Shown one piece after another: positions 13,608 to 22,992 of a stretch of DNA of 59,694 nt. The notes below the pieces were generated by a model. That model was not told the DNA's origin. It worked only from the letters and a program-made list of their open reading frames with translations, and searched no databases. Source of the DNA: Bradyrhizobium jicamae (GTDB lineage Bacteria > Pseudomonadota > Alphaproteobacteria > Rhizobiales > Xanthobacteraceae); the NCBI RefSeq assembly GCF_001440395.1, contig NZ_LLXZ01000187.1, positions 1 to 59,694 on the forward strand. The letters are read 5' to 3'. A program made the position numbers and the translations under genes. How positions within the stretch are numbered: the first letter of the stretch is position 1; each line of letters starts with the position of its first letter.

Positions 13608-16193
13608 ATGAGCGATGGGAAAAAGGCTAAAGCCGAATTCACACTGGCCCAAATCATCGGTCGAACTGCAGCGCTGTTTCCCCACCGGCCTGCGATTGTC
13701 TCCTCCACGTACGCGCCACTCACATACCGTGATCTTCAGCGCCAATTGGATGGCATCCGCCGGCAGTTGCGTTTGGCTGGGTTCGATTGCAACGCCCGGA
13801 TCGGGATCCTCATGCCGAACGGCGCGGACGCGGTTCTCACCATCGTTGCCGTAGCCTGCTGCAGCATCGCGGTTCCTCTTGATCCGCGGCTGTCGCAGAC
13901 GGAGGTCGATCAGCGTCTCGACATGCTACACCTGAGCGCACTTCTCGTGCCGAAAGGCAATGCCTCTGAAGCCCGCCGGACCGCTGAGCGGAGAAAGCTC
14001 CCCATCATCGAAGTGGTTCCGGTCGGATCCGGTCAGCTTGGAATCAATATCGTAGCGCAAGTCTCCAACTTCCCTGCGATCGACGCCGAGCCTGATCCGA
14101 ACTCGCCCGCCTTCATCCTGCAGACGTCGGGCACGACCGCGCAGCCGAAGCTCATTCCGTTCAGCCATGGCAATATGCTGGCGGCGGCCGCGCGGCTTCA
14201 GGCCTGGTTTGGACTCACACACCAGGACCGTTGCCTGTGCGTTTCATCGCCCCACTACTCCCATGGGCTCAAAGTCACGGTCTTCACACCGCTCTTGACG
14301 GGCGGCAGCATTGCCCTTCCGGCGAACAGTGCCGTCGTGGCGCTGGATGAGTGGCTCGATGTGCTGCGGCCAACCTGGTACTCGGCAGGTCCGACGCTTC
14401 ACACTGCCTTGCTGGACAAGGCAAGAAACCTTGAGAATGCAGAGGCGCCGCACACTCTGCGGTTCGTCGTATCGGGTGGCGCGCCGCTGCTGAAAGACGT
14501 GCAGGACGATCTGCAGCGCATCTTGGGCGTGCCGGTGCTGGAGCACTACGGCTCCAGCGAAGCGGCGCAGATCGCCGCCAACGTGCCGCCGCCCGGGCCG
14601 AACCGGCCAGGGACTTGCGGACAACCCTGGCCTGATACCGTGGCGATTGTCGGTGAGGATGGACGTCTCGTGCCAGCCGGTGAGCGAGGTGAGATCTGGG
14701 TTCGTGGTCCCACCGTGACGTCTGGCTATCTCGATGCGCCGGAACTCAATCAAGCTGCTTTCACGGAAGGTTGGCTTCGCACGGGCGACATCGGCAGCCT
14801 CGACGCAGACGGCTTCCTGACCCTGCACGGCCGCCTGAGTGAAGTAATCAACCGCGGGGGTGAGAAGATCGCCCCTGCTGAGGTGGAATCCGCGTTACTA
14901 CGCCATCCGGCCGTAGCCGAAGCCGCCGCCTTCGCAATACCGCACCCACGCCTTGGCGATGACGTCGCAGCCGCCGTCATTGCCCATTCTGGCGCGCAGA
15001 CGACACCTGCGGAGCTTCGCCAGTTCCTACAGCGCGAGTTGGCCTCGTTCAAGATTCCACGGAGCATTCTGATCCTCGACCGGCTGCCAAAGGGAGCGAC
15101 GGGAAAGGTCCAACGGCGACGGCTGCGTGAGGCGCTCGACGTAAACCATCAGGCGACGAAGCCTCTACCTGGCGTGAGAAAAGCGACATTGGATCTGGAA
15201 GCTGAATTGCTGATCCTGTGGCGCAGGCTGCTCAAGTCCGGGACCGTGACGATCGACGATGATTTCTTTGCGCGCGGTGGCGACTCCCTGCTGGCGATGG
15301 AAATGCTCATCGAGGTCGAGCGACTCATCGGCCAGCCCGTACCGGAAACGATCCTGTTCGGGGCAGAAACGATCCGGCAACTTGCTCCCAAGATCGCCAT
15401 GCAGACGGGAGCGCAAGCGACGCCGTTCTTCGAGTTCAGTGCCGGTGGCCATCGGCGTCCGCTGTACTTCTTCAATGGAGATACCCTCAGCGGCCACGAG
15501 GGTATGCGGCGAATGGTCGAGCTTTTCGGGCCCGATTATCCGATCATCTCCATCGGTCCCCACGGTCTCCGTGGGGAGCCGGTTCCGCCATCGATCGAGG
15601 CGATGGCCGCCGACCGCCTGCCGCATATACTGGAGAGGCAGACCAGCGGTCCTTTCCTCCTGGGCGGCAAATGCAATGGCGCCATGGTGGCGTTCGAAGC
15701 AGCACGCCTGCTGATGGCGGCTGGCCACAAGGTTGATCTGGTTGCGATGGTCGATCCGCCGACCATCGCTGCCCGTCCGGCATCGCGGGCAATCCTCGGT
15801 TTGATGAAGCCAATCGTTTCACCCCACTTTCTGCGCTGGATGTACGAGCAAATGGCGCAGCTGGAGCGATACGCCAAGGCGCGGCGACGCGACCGGAATG
15901 CGATCGTCAAGGGCGCGTTTCTGCCCGCGTTGTGGGATGCCTATTCAATTGCAATGGCGCAATATCTTCCGGCACCGCTCGAGGTCCCCGTGACATTTTA
16001 CTCGGCCGAACATGACGGCCGGGCGTGGCGGCACCTCAGCTCTCAAGTCGAAGTGCTTCAGGTGCCTGGGGGACATGGTGGCTGCCTGACTATCGGCGCT
16101 GACCTGTTGGTCGACCATCTGCGGCAAAGAATTGATGCGCTGGGAATTGACGCTCCGGCTGATGGCATGCTTCCGAGGAAATCGGCCGCCTGA
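13608..16193 (+). CDS. NRPS-like protein: adenylation, carrier and thioesterase domains
   Basis: 861 aa from an ATG at 13608 with a GAGGGGG ribosome site. Domain order: (1) adenylation/acyl-CoA-ligase domain, ~10-520, with LQTSGTTAQPK (A3), EHYGSSEA (A5), RTGDIG (A7), GRLSEVINRGGEKI (A8) and LPKGATGK with its catalytic Lys (A10); (2) carrier domain with GGDSL, phosphopantetheine Ser560; (3) thioesterase domain, ~590-850, whose nucleophile elbow reads GGKCNGAM, so Cys689 replaces the usual Ser, with His823 in VPGGHGG. There is no condensation domain. It would activate one carboxylic acid, hold it as a thioester and release it by hydrolysis, transfer or cyclisation. No tailoring, transporter or Sfp-type gene is adjacent. 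The closest adenylation relatives look like oxalate/acyl-CoA-ligase-type enzymes rather than amino-acid A domains (by eye). Confidence 0.88.
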   Translation: MSDGKKAKAEFTLAQIIGRTAALFPHRPAIVSSTYAPLTYRDLQRQLDGIRRQLRLAGFDCNARIGILMPNGADAVLTIVAVACCSIAVPLDPRLSQTEVDQRLDMLHLSALLVPKGNASEARRTAERRKLPIIEVVPVGSGQLGINIVAQVSNFPAIDAEPDPNSPAFILQTSGTTAQPKLIPFSHGNMLAAAARLQAWFGLTHQDRCLCVSSPHYSHGLKVTVFTPLLTGGSIALPANSAVVALDEWLDVLRPTWYSAGPTLHTALLDKARNLENAEAPHTLRFVVSGGAPLLKDVQDDLQRILGVPVLEHYGSSEAAQIAANVPPPGPNRPGTCGQPWPDTVAIVGEDGRLVPAGERGEIWVRGPTVTSGYLDAPELNQAAFTEGWLRTGDIGSLDADGFLTLHGRLSEVINRGGEKIAPAEVESALLRHPAVAEAAAFAIPHPRLGDDVAAAVIAHSGAQTTPAELRQFLQRELASFKIPRSILILDRLPKGATGKVQRRRLREALDVNHQATKPLPGVRKATLDLEAELLILWRRLLKSGTVTIDDDFFARGGDSLLAMEMLIEVERLIGQPVPETILFGAETIRQLAPKIAMQTGAQATPFFEFSAGGHRRPLYFFNGDTLSGHEGMRRMVELFGPDYPIISIGPHGLRGEPVPPSIEAMAADRLPHILERQTSGPFLLGGKCNGAMVAFEAARLLMAAGHKVDLVAMVDPPTIAARPASRAILGLMKPIVSPHFLRWMYEQMAQLERYAKARRRDRNAIVKGAFLPALWDAYSIAMAQYLPAPLEVPVTFYSAEHDGRAWRHLSSQVEVLQVPGGHGGCLTIGADLLVDHLRQRIDALGIDAPADGMLPRKSAA

Positions 16194-16371
16194 CGGCTGC
16201 TTTCGAGCAAGCATCGCAAGCTATCGGTCTCGAAGGGCGCCGACGCAGGCCCGCAGGGCGCCTCACACGCTCGCGGCGAGTCGCGTGAAACAAATAATTC
16301 GGCGTCCGCCTTGATTTCTGCACTTTTCGAGCAACAAATCGAGACATGTAAGACGGGTAGGAGGACACGCG

Positions 16372-17001
16372 ATGATGAAGCGTGGGCTCGCGTTGTTACT
16401 GGTGGGGCTACATGGCCTCTTGCTTGGCGGCTGCATGCAAGCAACGCTTGCGCCGTCATCGAATGCCAGTTTGACCGCAAGGGACCGGCAGTTGCTCGCC
16501 CACGCGCGCTATGCGCAGGCGACCATTCCGGAGACTTATCGCCGGCACATTGTCGACTACACGCGCAAGGAGCAACCGGGAACCATCCTGGTCGATACCA
16601 ACTCGAAGTATCTCTATTACGTCCTGCCGGGCGGCAAGGCGATCCGCTACGGCGTGACGGTAGGAGAGGAAGCGCTGGCCTGGTCCGGCATTGCCACCGT
16701 TGGCAAGACGGCTGAATGGCCGGATTGGATCCCGACGGCGGAGATCCAGGCCCGGCTCGGCCCCTACCCGAAGCGCGTCGCCGGAGGTCCAGATAATCCG
16801 CTCGGCGCACGGGCGCTTTATCTCTACGAGGGCAACAAGGACACGCTGTACCGCATCCACGGCACCAACCAGCCGGAATATATCGGTCAGGCCATCTCGT
16901 CCGGCTGCATCCGCATGACCAACGAGGACGTCATCGATCTCGTGAACCGGGTGAAGCCGGGCGCGATCGTGGTCGTCCTGCCGCCGGGCCGGAGTGCGTA
17001 G
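16372..17001 (+). CDS. L,D-transpeptidase (YkuD) lipoprotein
   Basis: 209 aa. The leader MMKRGLALLLVGLHGLLLGGC has a lipobox (LLGGC, Cys21), so it is probably a lipoprotein. The YkuD domain occupies ~70-204 and ends with the catalytic motif: His163 in RIHGTNQP and Cys179 in SSGCIRM. Such enzymes form 3-3 cross-links in peptidoglycan or attach proteins to it. GGAGGACACGCG precedes the ATG pair (16372/16375). It is monocistronic; a 24-bp tandem repeat lies just downstream. This family is numerous in rhizobia, so a specific role cannot be given. Confidence 0.9.
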   Translation: MMKRGLALLLVGLHGLLLGGCMQATLAPSSNASLTARDRQLLAHARYAQATIPETYRRHIVDYTRKEQPGTILVDTNSKYLYYVLPGGKAIRYGVTVGEEALAWSGIATVGKTAEWPDWIPTAEIQARLGPYPKRVAGGPDNPLGARALYLYEGNKDTLYRIHGTNQPEYIGQAISSGCIRMTNEDVIDLVNRVKPGAIVVVLPPGRSA

Positions 17002-17035
17002 CAAGCTGCGCTGCGTGAGGGCTCCGCGAAGCTCG

Positions 17036-17083
17036 GAGCCTCCAGGCTTGGCTGGAAATGAGCCTCCAGGCTTGGCTGGAAAT
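17036..17083. repeat. Perfect 24-bp tandem duplication
   Basis: The unit beginning GAGCCTCCAGGCTTGG occupies 17036-17059 and again 17060-17083 without mismatch. Each unit contains a small palindrome, CCAGGCTTGG-like. It lies 35 bp downstream of the L,D-transpeptidase stop. A recent slippage duplication is likely. Confidence 0.9.
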
Positions 17084-17243
17084 TCCCTGCCGCGATGATG
17101 AAGCACCCGATGCGAACGGCACGCCGAACGTTCGCAAAGGACGAAGATCTTGAGCGCTATTGGAAATGGCGCTCAAGTTCGGACGGCTGGAAAGAAGGTA
17201 TCGAGCACTTACATTGACGGTGGGTGATCGAGGGAACCACACG

Positions 17244-17831
17244 ATGTCAGCGGCGCCGGAAGTCAGATCTGCGGATGCGAACATCCGGGCAAACGCGATC
17301 AGCACCATCGTGCTCGGTTTTGCGGCCGACCCGATGGCGCGCTGGGTCTGGTCTGATCCTTCCGAATACCTCAGAATAATGCCTCGGTTCGCCAATGCTT
17401 TTGGCGGCCGGGCTTTCGAGCATGGCACGGCCTATATCACCGAAGGGGCTCGTGCCGCCGCGTTGTGGCTGCCGCCAGGCGTCGAGCCGGATGAAGCGGA
17501 AATGGATGCCATCATGCAGGAGAGTCTGCGCCCGGAGATCGCCGAGGATATTGAGGCCGTCATGAAAGGCATGGCCGAACATCATCCCCGCGGCCCGCAT
17601 TGGTATCTGCCCCTGATCGCCGCGGATCCGAACTGGATCGGGCAAGGGCTCGGCGCATTGCTCATGAAACACGCGCTTCGACGATGCGACGAGGAAGGCA
17701 TCGCAGCCTACCTCGAAAGCTCGAACCCGCGTAACATGTCCTTCTATGAGCGCCATGGCTTCGAGATTGTCGGCCGGATCCAAAGCGGCTCATCTCCCGT
17801 GCTGACACCCATGCTGCGGCCCGCATCATGA
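17244..17831 (+). CDS. GNAT family N-acetyltransferase
   Basis: 195 aa from the ATG at 17244 (AGGGAACC upstream); an in-frame start at 17160 adds an unlikely extension. The GNAT acetyl-CoA site is IGQGLGALLMKHALRRC, with AYLESSNPRNMSFYERHGFE as the C-terminal strand-helix. The N-terminal half (FADPMARWVWSDPSEYL, FEHGTAYITEGARAAALWLPPG) is typical of the family seen beside many regulators. The substrate is unknown. The 3' end overlaps the converging ThuA-like gene by 6 bp. Confidence 0.85.
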   Translation: MSAAPEVRSADANIRANAISTIVLGFAADPMARWVWSDPSEYLRIMPRFANAFGGRAFEHGTAYITEGARAAALWLPPGVEPDEAEMDAIMQESLRPEIAEDIEAVMKGMAEHHPRGPHWYLPLIAADPNWIGQGLGALLMKHALRRCDEEGIAAYLESSNPRNMSFYERHGFEIVGRIQSGSSPVLTPMLRPAS

Positions 17832-18584
17832 GGGTTGCTTTCGCATCGACCAGAGGATGGCATTGGTGAGGATTTGCTGGTAGCGGGCGTCGCGCCAGAC
17901 CGATGCCTCGTGGCCTAGCGCCGTATAGAATACCCGCCCCTCGCCGTATGTTCGTTTCCAGGCGAGAGGCCAGCCATAGGATCGTTGATGCACACCGGTC
18001 TTGCCGAGATCCACCGAGTTCGGGTCGAGGCGCAGGAGCACGCGTGATCCACGATCGTCGAAGTCCCTGATCTGATAGATTTCGTCCTCGACCTGCAACG
18101 AATTTCCGAGAAACGCCACCGATGCATCACTGGGATCAACCACGTCGATCGTCACGGCCTGATGCCAGGGATGACCATCGAAGTAGCCGCCGACCAGATC
18201 AAGATAGTCCGGCCAGGCGTAGAATGTGTCGGTGGCTGAATGAACGCCGAGGAACCCGCGGCCCGAGCGCACAAAGTTGAGCAGAGCGGCCTTCTGATCG
18301 CCGCTCATCGGAAGTTCTCCTGACGTGTAGAATATCACCGCGGCATAGCGCTGGAGGTTCTCGGTCGAGAATTCAGAGACGTCTTCGGTTGCAGTGACAT
18401 CGAAGGCGCCGGAGTTCGTTCCGAGCTGCGTCAGGACTGCGCTGGAAAGCGGTATGACGTCGTGCCGGTAGCCGGCCGAGTGCGTGAAATAGAGGATGCG
18501 CTCTCGCGAGCGCTGTGCGCGCGCGCCGAGCGGCCGGATTGCCGCCGCGCCGCCGAGGAGCGCGATGAACTCGCGTCGCCTCAC
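17826..18584 (-). CDS. ThuA-like domain protein with Tat leader
   Basis: 252 aa. The Tat leader RRREFIALLGGAAAIRPLGARA targets it to the periplasm. The remainder is a ThuA (trehalose-utilisation) class I glutamine-amidotransferase-like fold: ILYFTHSAGYRHDV, YAAVIFYTSGELPMS, GRGFLGVHSATDTFYAWPDY and GEGRVFYTALGHEASVW. These proteins lack a proven activity but accompany sugar catabolism. No sugar genes are adjacent here. It overlaps the GNAT gene tail to tail. Confidence 0.85.
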   Translation of the reverse strand: MRRREFIALLGGAAAIRPLGARAQRSRERILYFTHSAGYRHDVIPLSSAVLTQLGTNSGAFDVTATEDVSEFSTENLQRYAAVIFYTSGELPMSGDQKAALLNFVRSGRGFLGVHSATDTFYAWPDYLDLVGGYFDGHPWHQAVTIDVVDPSDASVAFLGNSLQVEDEIYQIRDFDDRGSRVLLRLDPNSVDLGKTGVHQRSYGWPLAWKRTYGEGRVFYTALGHEASVWRDARYQQILTNAILWSMRKQPS

Positions 18585-18638
18585 AATCCTCTCCCTGAGA
18601 CCTCGCCGCCCATTTCGATTGCAGCAATTACGGAAAAC

Positions 18639-19229
18639 TCAAGACAGCGTCACATTATCGAGAAATGGTTTCCAGGAAAGCGCCTCGCTGTTGGCCTTGT
18701 CGAATTGCCCCTCCTCCAGGAGCTTGCCGACAGACCTGAAATACTCGCAAAGGAATGTCGCATCCGGCAATTGATAAACGTGCTCGTTCGGCACCCACAG
18801 ACCAAATTTCCTGGCGGAGGTGAATGCAGACAGGATTGCTGGTTTGAGATCACGTACATTGTCCGGCCATTCTGACGAGGCGTTCCGAATTTTGATGCTG
18901 TCTGAAACACTGCGAAATTTGGCGCCCAGGCTTCGGAGCTCGGAAGCTCTTTTTTCGGCCGACTTCCGGTTCAGCCATTCCAATGCGATGCCGACCAGCA
19001 TTCCGGTCAAAAAGACCATCGCAAATTTAAACCAACGCTGCTGGCCCAGTGCGACCAGATTGTCAGAAACGGTCGTGACCGCAGCGTTACCAAAAACCGT
19101 CGTGACCACACCACCAAGATCGGAGAAGACATTTGCCGCCTTCAATCCTCGTTCGAGGATAGGCATGAACAGCGGGATCAGCAGAAGACCCCAAATCCCA
19201 AACAGAAACTGTTTAAGCCTATTGGACAT
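18639..19229 (-). CDS. Hypothetical membrane protein
   Basis: 196 aa, no family recognised. Two likely membrane segments: LFGIWGLLLIPLFMPIL near residue 8-24 and FAMVFLTGMLVGIALEWL near 68-86, then a soluble C-terminal domain of ~105 residues rich in charged helices. Between the helices is a Val/Thr-rich segment (VVTTVFGNAAVTTVSDN). By eye the gene is less GC-rich than its neighbours, hinting at transfer. It has no operon partner. The reading frame is long and without rare-codon clusters, so I consider it real. Confidence 0.6.
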   Translation of the reverse strand: MSNRLKQFLFGIWGLLLIPLFMPILERGLKAANVFSDLGGVVTTVFGNAAVTTVSDNLVALGQQRWFKFAMVFLTGMLVGIALEWLNRKSAEKRASELRSLGAKFRSVSDSIKIRNASSEWPDNVRDLKPAILSAFTSARKFGLWVPNEHVYQLPDATFLCEYFRSVGKLLEEGQFDKANSEALSWKPFLDNVTLS

Positions 19230-19573
19230 CGAGCCCTATGGTAGCACGCAGACCAGCCACTCAGCCGAACCAACGCTTGAACGGGTCATCCGGCCTCTCC
19301 CAAAAGAGATAGAGATGCAGATTGCTGCAGTGCATGAACCCGATTGTGGACACTGGCGGGCATGCCCATTGCGGACGTCTCGAGCATATCCGGCTCACTG
19401 GCGGGAACTCTTGGCATAATCCGACCTGGTAATGACCTCGCTTCGAAACTCTTGGCGCTGGAGTGAGGTAGGATGACGTTAGCCAGGGTCGATTGAAGCG
19501 CCTGGCACCTGGCGGAGTTGCCGTCGTATTCCATAACTGACTTGGCCGGCTGGCCCAATCTGGACGTGAGCCA
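19230..19573. other. Intergenic stretch, no gene seen
   Basis: 344 bp between two divergent accessory genes. Open frames here are short and lack ribosome sites. No repeat or promoter could be assigned. Confidence 0.4.
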
Positions 19574-20506
19574 ATGGATATAACCCGGGCGATGTGGCTG
19601 ATCATGATTGGGTTGACCGGAGGAAGCCCCGCCAACGCGCAACCCTGCGACGGAGTTCAAGTCCAGATTGGAGAACGCGAGCAACGTTGCATCAAGCCGG
19701 GCGCAGGTGAAACGTTCAGGGACTGCCCTGATTGCCCGGAGATGGTGGTTATTCCGGCAGGCAGCTTCACCATGGGCGCATCCCGGGACGAGGAAGTAGC
19801 CACGGAGCGTGAAGACCAGACTATGGTCGCCATACGTAAGCCATTTGCAGTCGGGCGTTTTGCCGTGACACGCGGTGAGTTCGCGACATTTGTCGCCGCA
19901 ACAGACAACAAAACCGACGGCGGCTGCTTTCGGCTATCGGAACCGAAGCGGGACGTTGATCGCAACTGGCGTACTCCGGGATTCCTGCAAGACGACCGTC
20001 ACCCGGTGGTCTGTGTGAGCTGGAACGATGCGAAAGCCTATATTGCGTGGCTCTCATCATTGACTGGAAAAAGTTACCGACTCCTGTCCGAGGCCGAACG
20101 CGAATACGTCACCCGAGCAGGATCGATCACTCCGTTCTGGTGGGGCAGCACGATTTCGTCAGAACAAGCCAATTACGACGGCTCCATCTCGTATGCTGGC
20201 GGCGCCAACAGCGAGGTGCGCAAGGCGACAGTTCCCGTTGATAGTTTCAAGGCCAACTCGTGGGGTCTCTACAACGTCCATGGTAACGCCTGGGAATGGA
20301 CCGAGGATTGCTGGAACGCCAAAAATGCTGCCAACCCCGGGGATGGATCGGCCAGTCTCACGGGAGACTGCACTCTTCGCGTGTTGCGCGGCGCTTCCTT
20401 TAACAACGCCCCCCACACTCTGCGTGCGGCGAGGCGCGCTTCAGAGCCGCCGGATAATCGGGTTGCCAGTTTTGGGTTTCGTGTTGCCAGATCGCTCGAG
20501 CCCTGA
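19574..20506 (+). CDS. SUMF1/FGE-like protein without the catalytic Cys pair
   Basis: 310 aa with a signal peptide (MWLIMIGLTGGSPANAQ). The FGE-sulfatase (SUMF1) fold is plain: MVVIPAGSFTMGASRDEE, PFAVGRFAVTRGEFATF, PVVCVSWNDAKAYIAWL, YRLLSEAEREYVTRAG, GLYNVHGNAWEWTEDCW and RVLRGASFNNAP...FGFRVAR. True formylglycine-generating enzymes have two Cys in the RGGS/C segment near the end; here that segment is RGASFNNAPHTLRAARRAS, with none. It is therefore not a sulfatase activator, and no sulfatase is nearby. Secreted SUMF1-like proteins often have binding roles or unknown roles. Confidence 0.85.
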   Translation: MDITRAMWLIMIGLTGGSPANAQPCDGVQVQIGEREQRCIKPGAGETFRDCPDCPEMVVIPAGSFTMGASRDEEVATEREDQTMVAIRKPFAVGRFAVTRGEFATFVAATDNKTDGGCFRLSEPKRDVDRNWRTPGFLQDDRHPVVCVSWNDAKAYIAWLSSLTGKSYRLLSEAEREYVTRAGSITPFWWGSTISSEQANYDGSISYAGGANSEVRKATVPVDSFKANSWGLYNVHGNAWEWTEDCWNAKNAANPGDGSASLTGDCTLRVLRGASFNNAPHTLRAARRASEPPDNRVASFGFRVARSLEP

Positions 20507-20566
20507 AGAAGCCGAGACACGGCCAACAATCTTCAACTATCATTTTGCTTTTCGCGACCTGCAATC

Positions 20567-22759
20567 TCATGCCGCGGGATTGGACCGAACCCGAGGGGCT
20601 GGAACGCTCTCCTCTCGCACCAGCGGCAGGGAAAACTGAAAGACGGCGCCGCGGGGTTCGTTCGCGCTCACCCACATCCGCCCTCCATGAGCCTCGACCA
20701 TCGACTTGCAGATCGCGAGGCCCATGCCCATGCCCTTGGCCTTCGTCGTGTAGAAGGCCTGGAATACGCGCTCGGCATCCGCCGGGTCGAGGCCAGGCCC
20801 GGAATCGCTGATAGTGACGAGCACGCTGGCCGCCTCCGTCTCGGTGTTGATCCGCAGTTCGCGCGCGCCCTCGTCGCTGCCGTCCATGGCTTCAATGGCA
20901 TTGAGGATCAGGTTCAGGATCACCTGCTGCAGCTGAGTGCGATCGCCCTCTACCAGTGGCAAGCCCGGCGCCAGCTCGGTCTGCAGCGCGATACCCTGCT
21001 TGAACATTTCGCTGCGGGTCAGCGCGACCATTTCGAGGATGGCTTCGTTGAGGCCGAACCAATCCTTCCGGGACGGCACCTTGTGGATCAGGGCCCGGAT
21101 GCCGCCGATGACGTTGCCGGCGCGCTTGCCGTCCTCGACGATACGGTCGAGCGAATAGCGGACTTCGTCGAGGTTGGGCGGCTGCGCACGCAGCCAGCGT
21201 AACGCCGCCTGGGCGTTGGTCACCGTCGCGGCGATCGGCTGATTGACCTCATGGGCGATCGAGGCCGACAACTGTCCCATCGTGGTGACGCGGTTGGAGT
21301 GCGCGAGCTCCGCCTGCACCGCGCGCAAGGCTTCTTCGGCGCGCCTGCGTTCGGTGATGTGACGCCCGACGCCACGGTAGCCGACGAAGCGCCCTCTCCC
21401 GTCAAACACCGGCAGCCCGGAGACCGACACGTAACGCTTGCTGCCATCGGGAGCATACCGCGCGAGCTCAAAATCGCGGAACGGCAGGTGGGCATCGAGC
21501 GTCTCCCGGTGCTTGCGCCAGGCCTCCTCATCAGGCTCCAGGTAAGGCACTTCCCAACGTGTCTTGCCGATCTCGGAGCCCAACGCCGGCGCGTCGGAAA
21601 GGCTGTCCGCGAACTCCTGATGAATGAAGCGATGTTGCGCATCGGTCTCCCAGTACACGTCGAAGGAGAAGTGCACGAGGGTGCGGAAGCGCTCCTCGCT
21701 CTGCCGCAGCGCCTCTTCCGCCCGCTTGCGCTGGGTCAGATCGAGGACAAAGCCAACACCTTGACTTGTGCCTTCCCCGAACATCGCCCCACCGATCAGC
21801 ACCGGCACGCGGCTTCCGTCTTTCCGCAAGTACTCTTTCTCGAACGGCAGGGCCATCCCGACCCGCTTGAGCTCCGCCACGGTATGCGCGTCACGGTCGC
21901 GCCATTCCGGCGGTGTCAGCGTTGTCCGATGCAGGCGCCCCGAGACGAGATCCTCCCGGTCGTATCCCACCATACGGAGGAACTCGTCATTGGCCTCGAG
22001 AATACGTCCCTCGATTTCCCAGATGATGATGCCGACAATGTTGGCGTCGACCAGGCGGCGGATCATCTTGTCGCGCGCCAGCAGATCGCCGTGGAGCGCA
22101 ATGTTCTCTGCGATCGCCTTGCGCCGCCGTATCGCCTCGAGCCGCGCGAGCGCCAACGCCATCCCCGCCAGGATTGCGACAATGACGACGGCGATCGTGA
22201 TCAGCCAGGCTTTGCGATGCTCAAGCGCCTCGGCACGCTTCTCCAGGTCCACGCGCAGGAAGCGCTCGTGATCCACCATCTGGTCGATCTGCGACCTTAT
22301 CTCGTCCAGGCTGCGGATCATTGCCATCGCGGCCGGCCCGGAGTAGGTGCGGGCCGTTTTGACGATCTCATCGATTTCGCGCAACTTTGCTGCAACCGTC
22401 GTCGCCAGATGTCCGGCGCGGTGGCTCTGCAATGGATCGCTCGCGACCAGAGCCTGGAGCGCCTGCGCGTCCCGTCGTACGCTTTCGTCGGAGACGCCAT
22501 AGGCCTTGAGATAGTGCGGATCGAGCGTCAGCAGATAGCCGCGCCTTTGCGCCTCCACGTCGGCGATGATCGTTTTCAGCCGATCCAGCGTCTCGAGCAC
22601 CTGGCGGTTGCGCTCTTGCACAAGATTTGCCGCTTGACGCTCCTGCCAATATCGGAAGCCGAGAATCCCGGTCGCGACAACCACAGCTAGAAGCGCCGCA
22701 ACCACCAGCGCCAGCGGGCGAGCAAACCACCGAAAGGATTGGCTCAGAGGAACTGACAT
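20567..22759 (-). CDS. Membrane histidine kinase: CHASE3, two PAS domains, HisKA, HATPase
   Basis: 730 aa. Membrane helix ~14-34; CHASE3-type helical sensor ~40-180 (ETLDRLKTIIADVEAQRRGYLLT, typical of CHASE3); second helix ~185-207. Two PAS domains, ~232-345 and ~352-470, end in DLTQRKRAEEALRQSEE and HITERRRAEEALRAVQ. The dimerisation domain has GQLSASIAHEVNQPI with phospho-acceptor His503. ATP lid motifs are NLILNAIEAM, SDSGPGLDP and GMGMGLAICKSMVEAHGG. The order resembles DctB/FixL-type kinases with an HEVNQP box. No response regulator is adjacent, so it is an orphan. The signal is unknown. Confidence 0.9.
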   Translation of the reverse strand: MSVPLSQSFRWFARPLALVVAALLAVVVATGILGFRYWQERQAANLVQERNRQVLETLDRLKTIIADVEAQRRGYLLTLDPHYLKAYGVSDESVRRDAQALQALVASDPLQSHRAGHLATTVAAKLREIDEIVKTARTYSGPAAMAMIRSLDEIRSQIDQMVDHERFLRVDLEKRAEALEHRKAWLITIAVVIVAILAGMALALARLEAIRRRKAIAENIALHGDLLARDKMIRRLVDANIVGIIIWEIEGRILEANDEFLRMVGYDREDLVSGRLHRTTLTPPEWRDRDAHTVAELKRVGMALPFEKEYLRKDGSRVPVLIGGAMFGEGTSQGVGFVLDLTQRKRAEEALRQSEERFRTLVHFSFDVYWETDAQHRFIHQEFADSLSDAPALGSEIGKTRWEVPYLEPDEEAWRKHRETLDAHLPFRDFELARYAPDGSKRYVSVSGLPVFDGRGRFVGYRGVGRHITERRRAEEALRAVQAELAHSNRVTTMGQLSASIAHEVNQPIAATVTNAQAALRWLRAQPPNLDEVRYSLDRIVEDGKRAGNVIGGIRALIHKVPSRKDWFGLNEAILEMVALTRSEMFKQGIALQTELAPGLPLVEGDRTQLQQVILNLILNAIEAMDGSDEGARELRINTETEAASVLVTISDSGPGLDPADAERVFQAFYTTKAKGMGMGLAICKSMVEAHGGRMWVSANEPRGAVFQFSLPLVREESVPAPRVRSNPAA

Positions 22760-22992
22760 TGGCCTAAAGTCTTCGATGCTCGCGTGAGCAATTGTTTTCT
22801 GATGCCGACGCAGAGTATTGCTAGTATAATGAAAATACAGCCAACGGTCCGCGTAGATGACGCGGGAACCGGCGCGCTCAACTGCGCAGATTACACCGGC
22901 CCGTCAGTCCCCTCGCAAGGGGCCACAACGTCACGGCAACGACCCGGCCTTTCGTGTTGCGAAAAGCCGATCCACTGGCAGGAGCAAACAAC

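Noticed and set aside
19574..20506. Sulfatase-activating formylglycine enzyme
   Set aside because: Lacks the catalytic Cys pair and has no sulfatase partner.
21251..22690. Long open frame opposite the histidine kinase
   Set aside because: Antisense shadow with His/Arg/Gln-rich composition; the kinase on the other strand is complete with all motifs.
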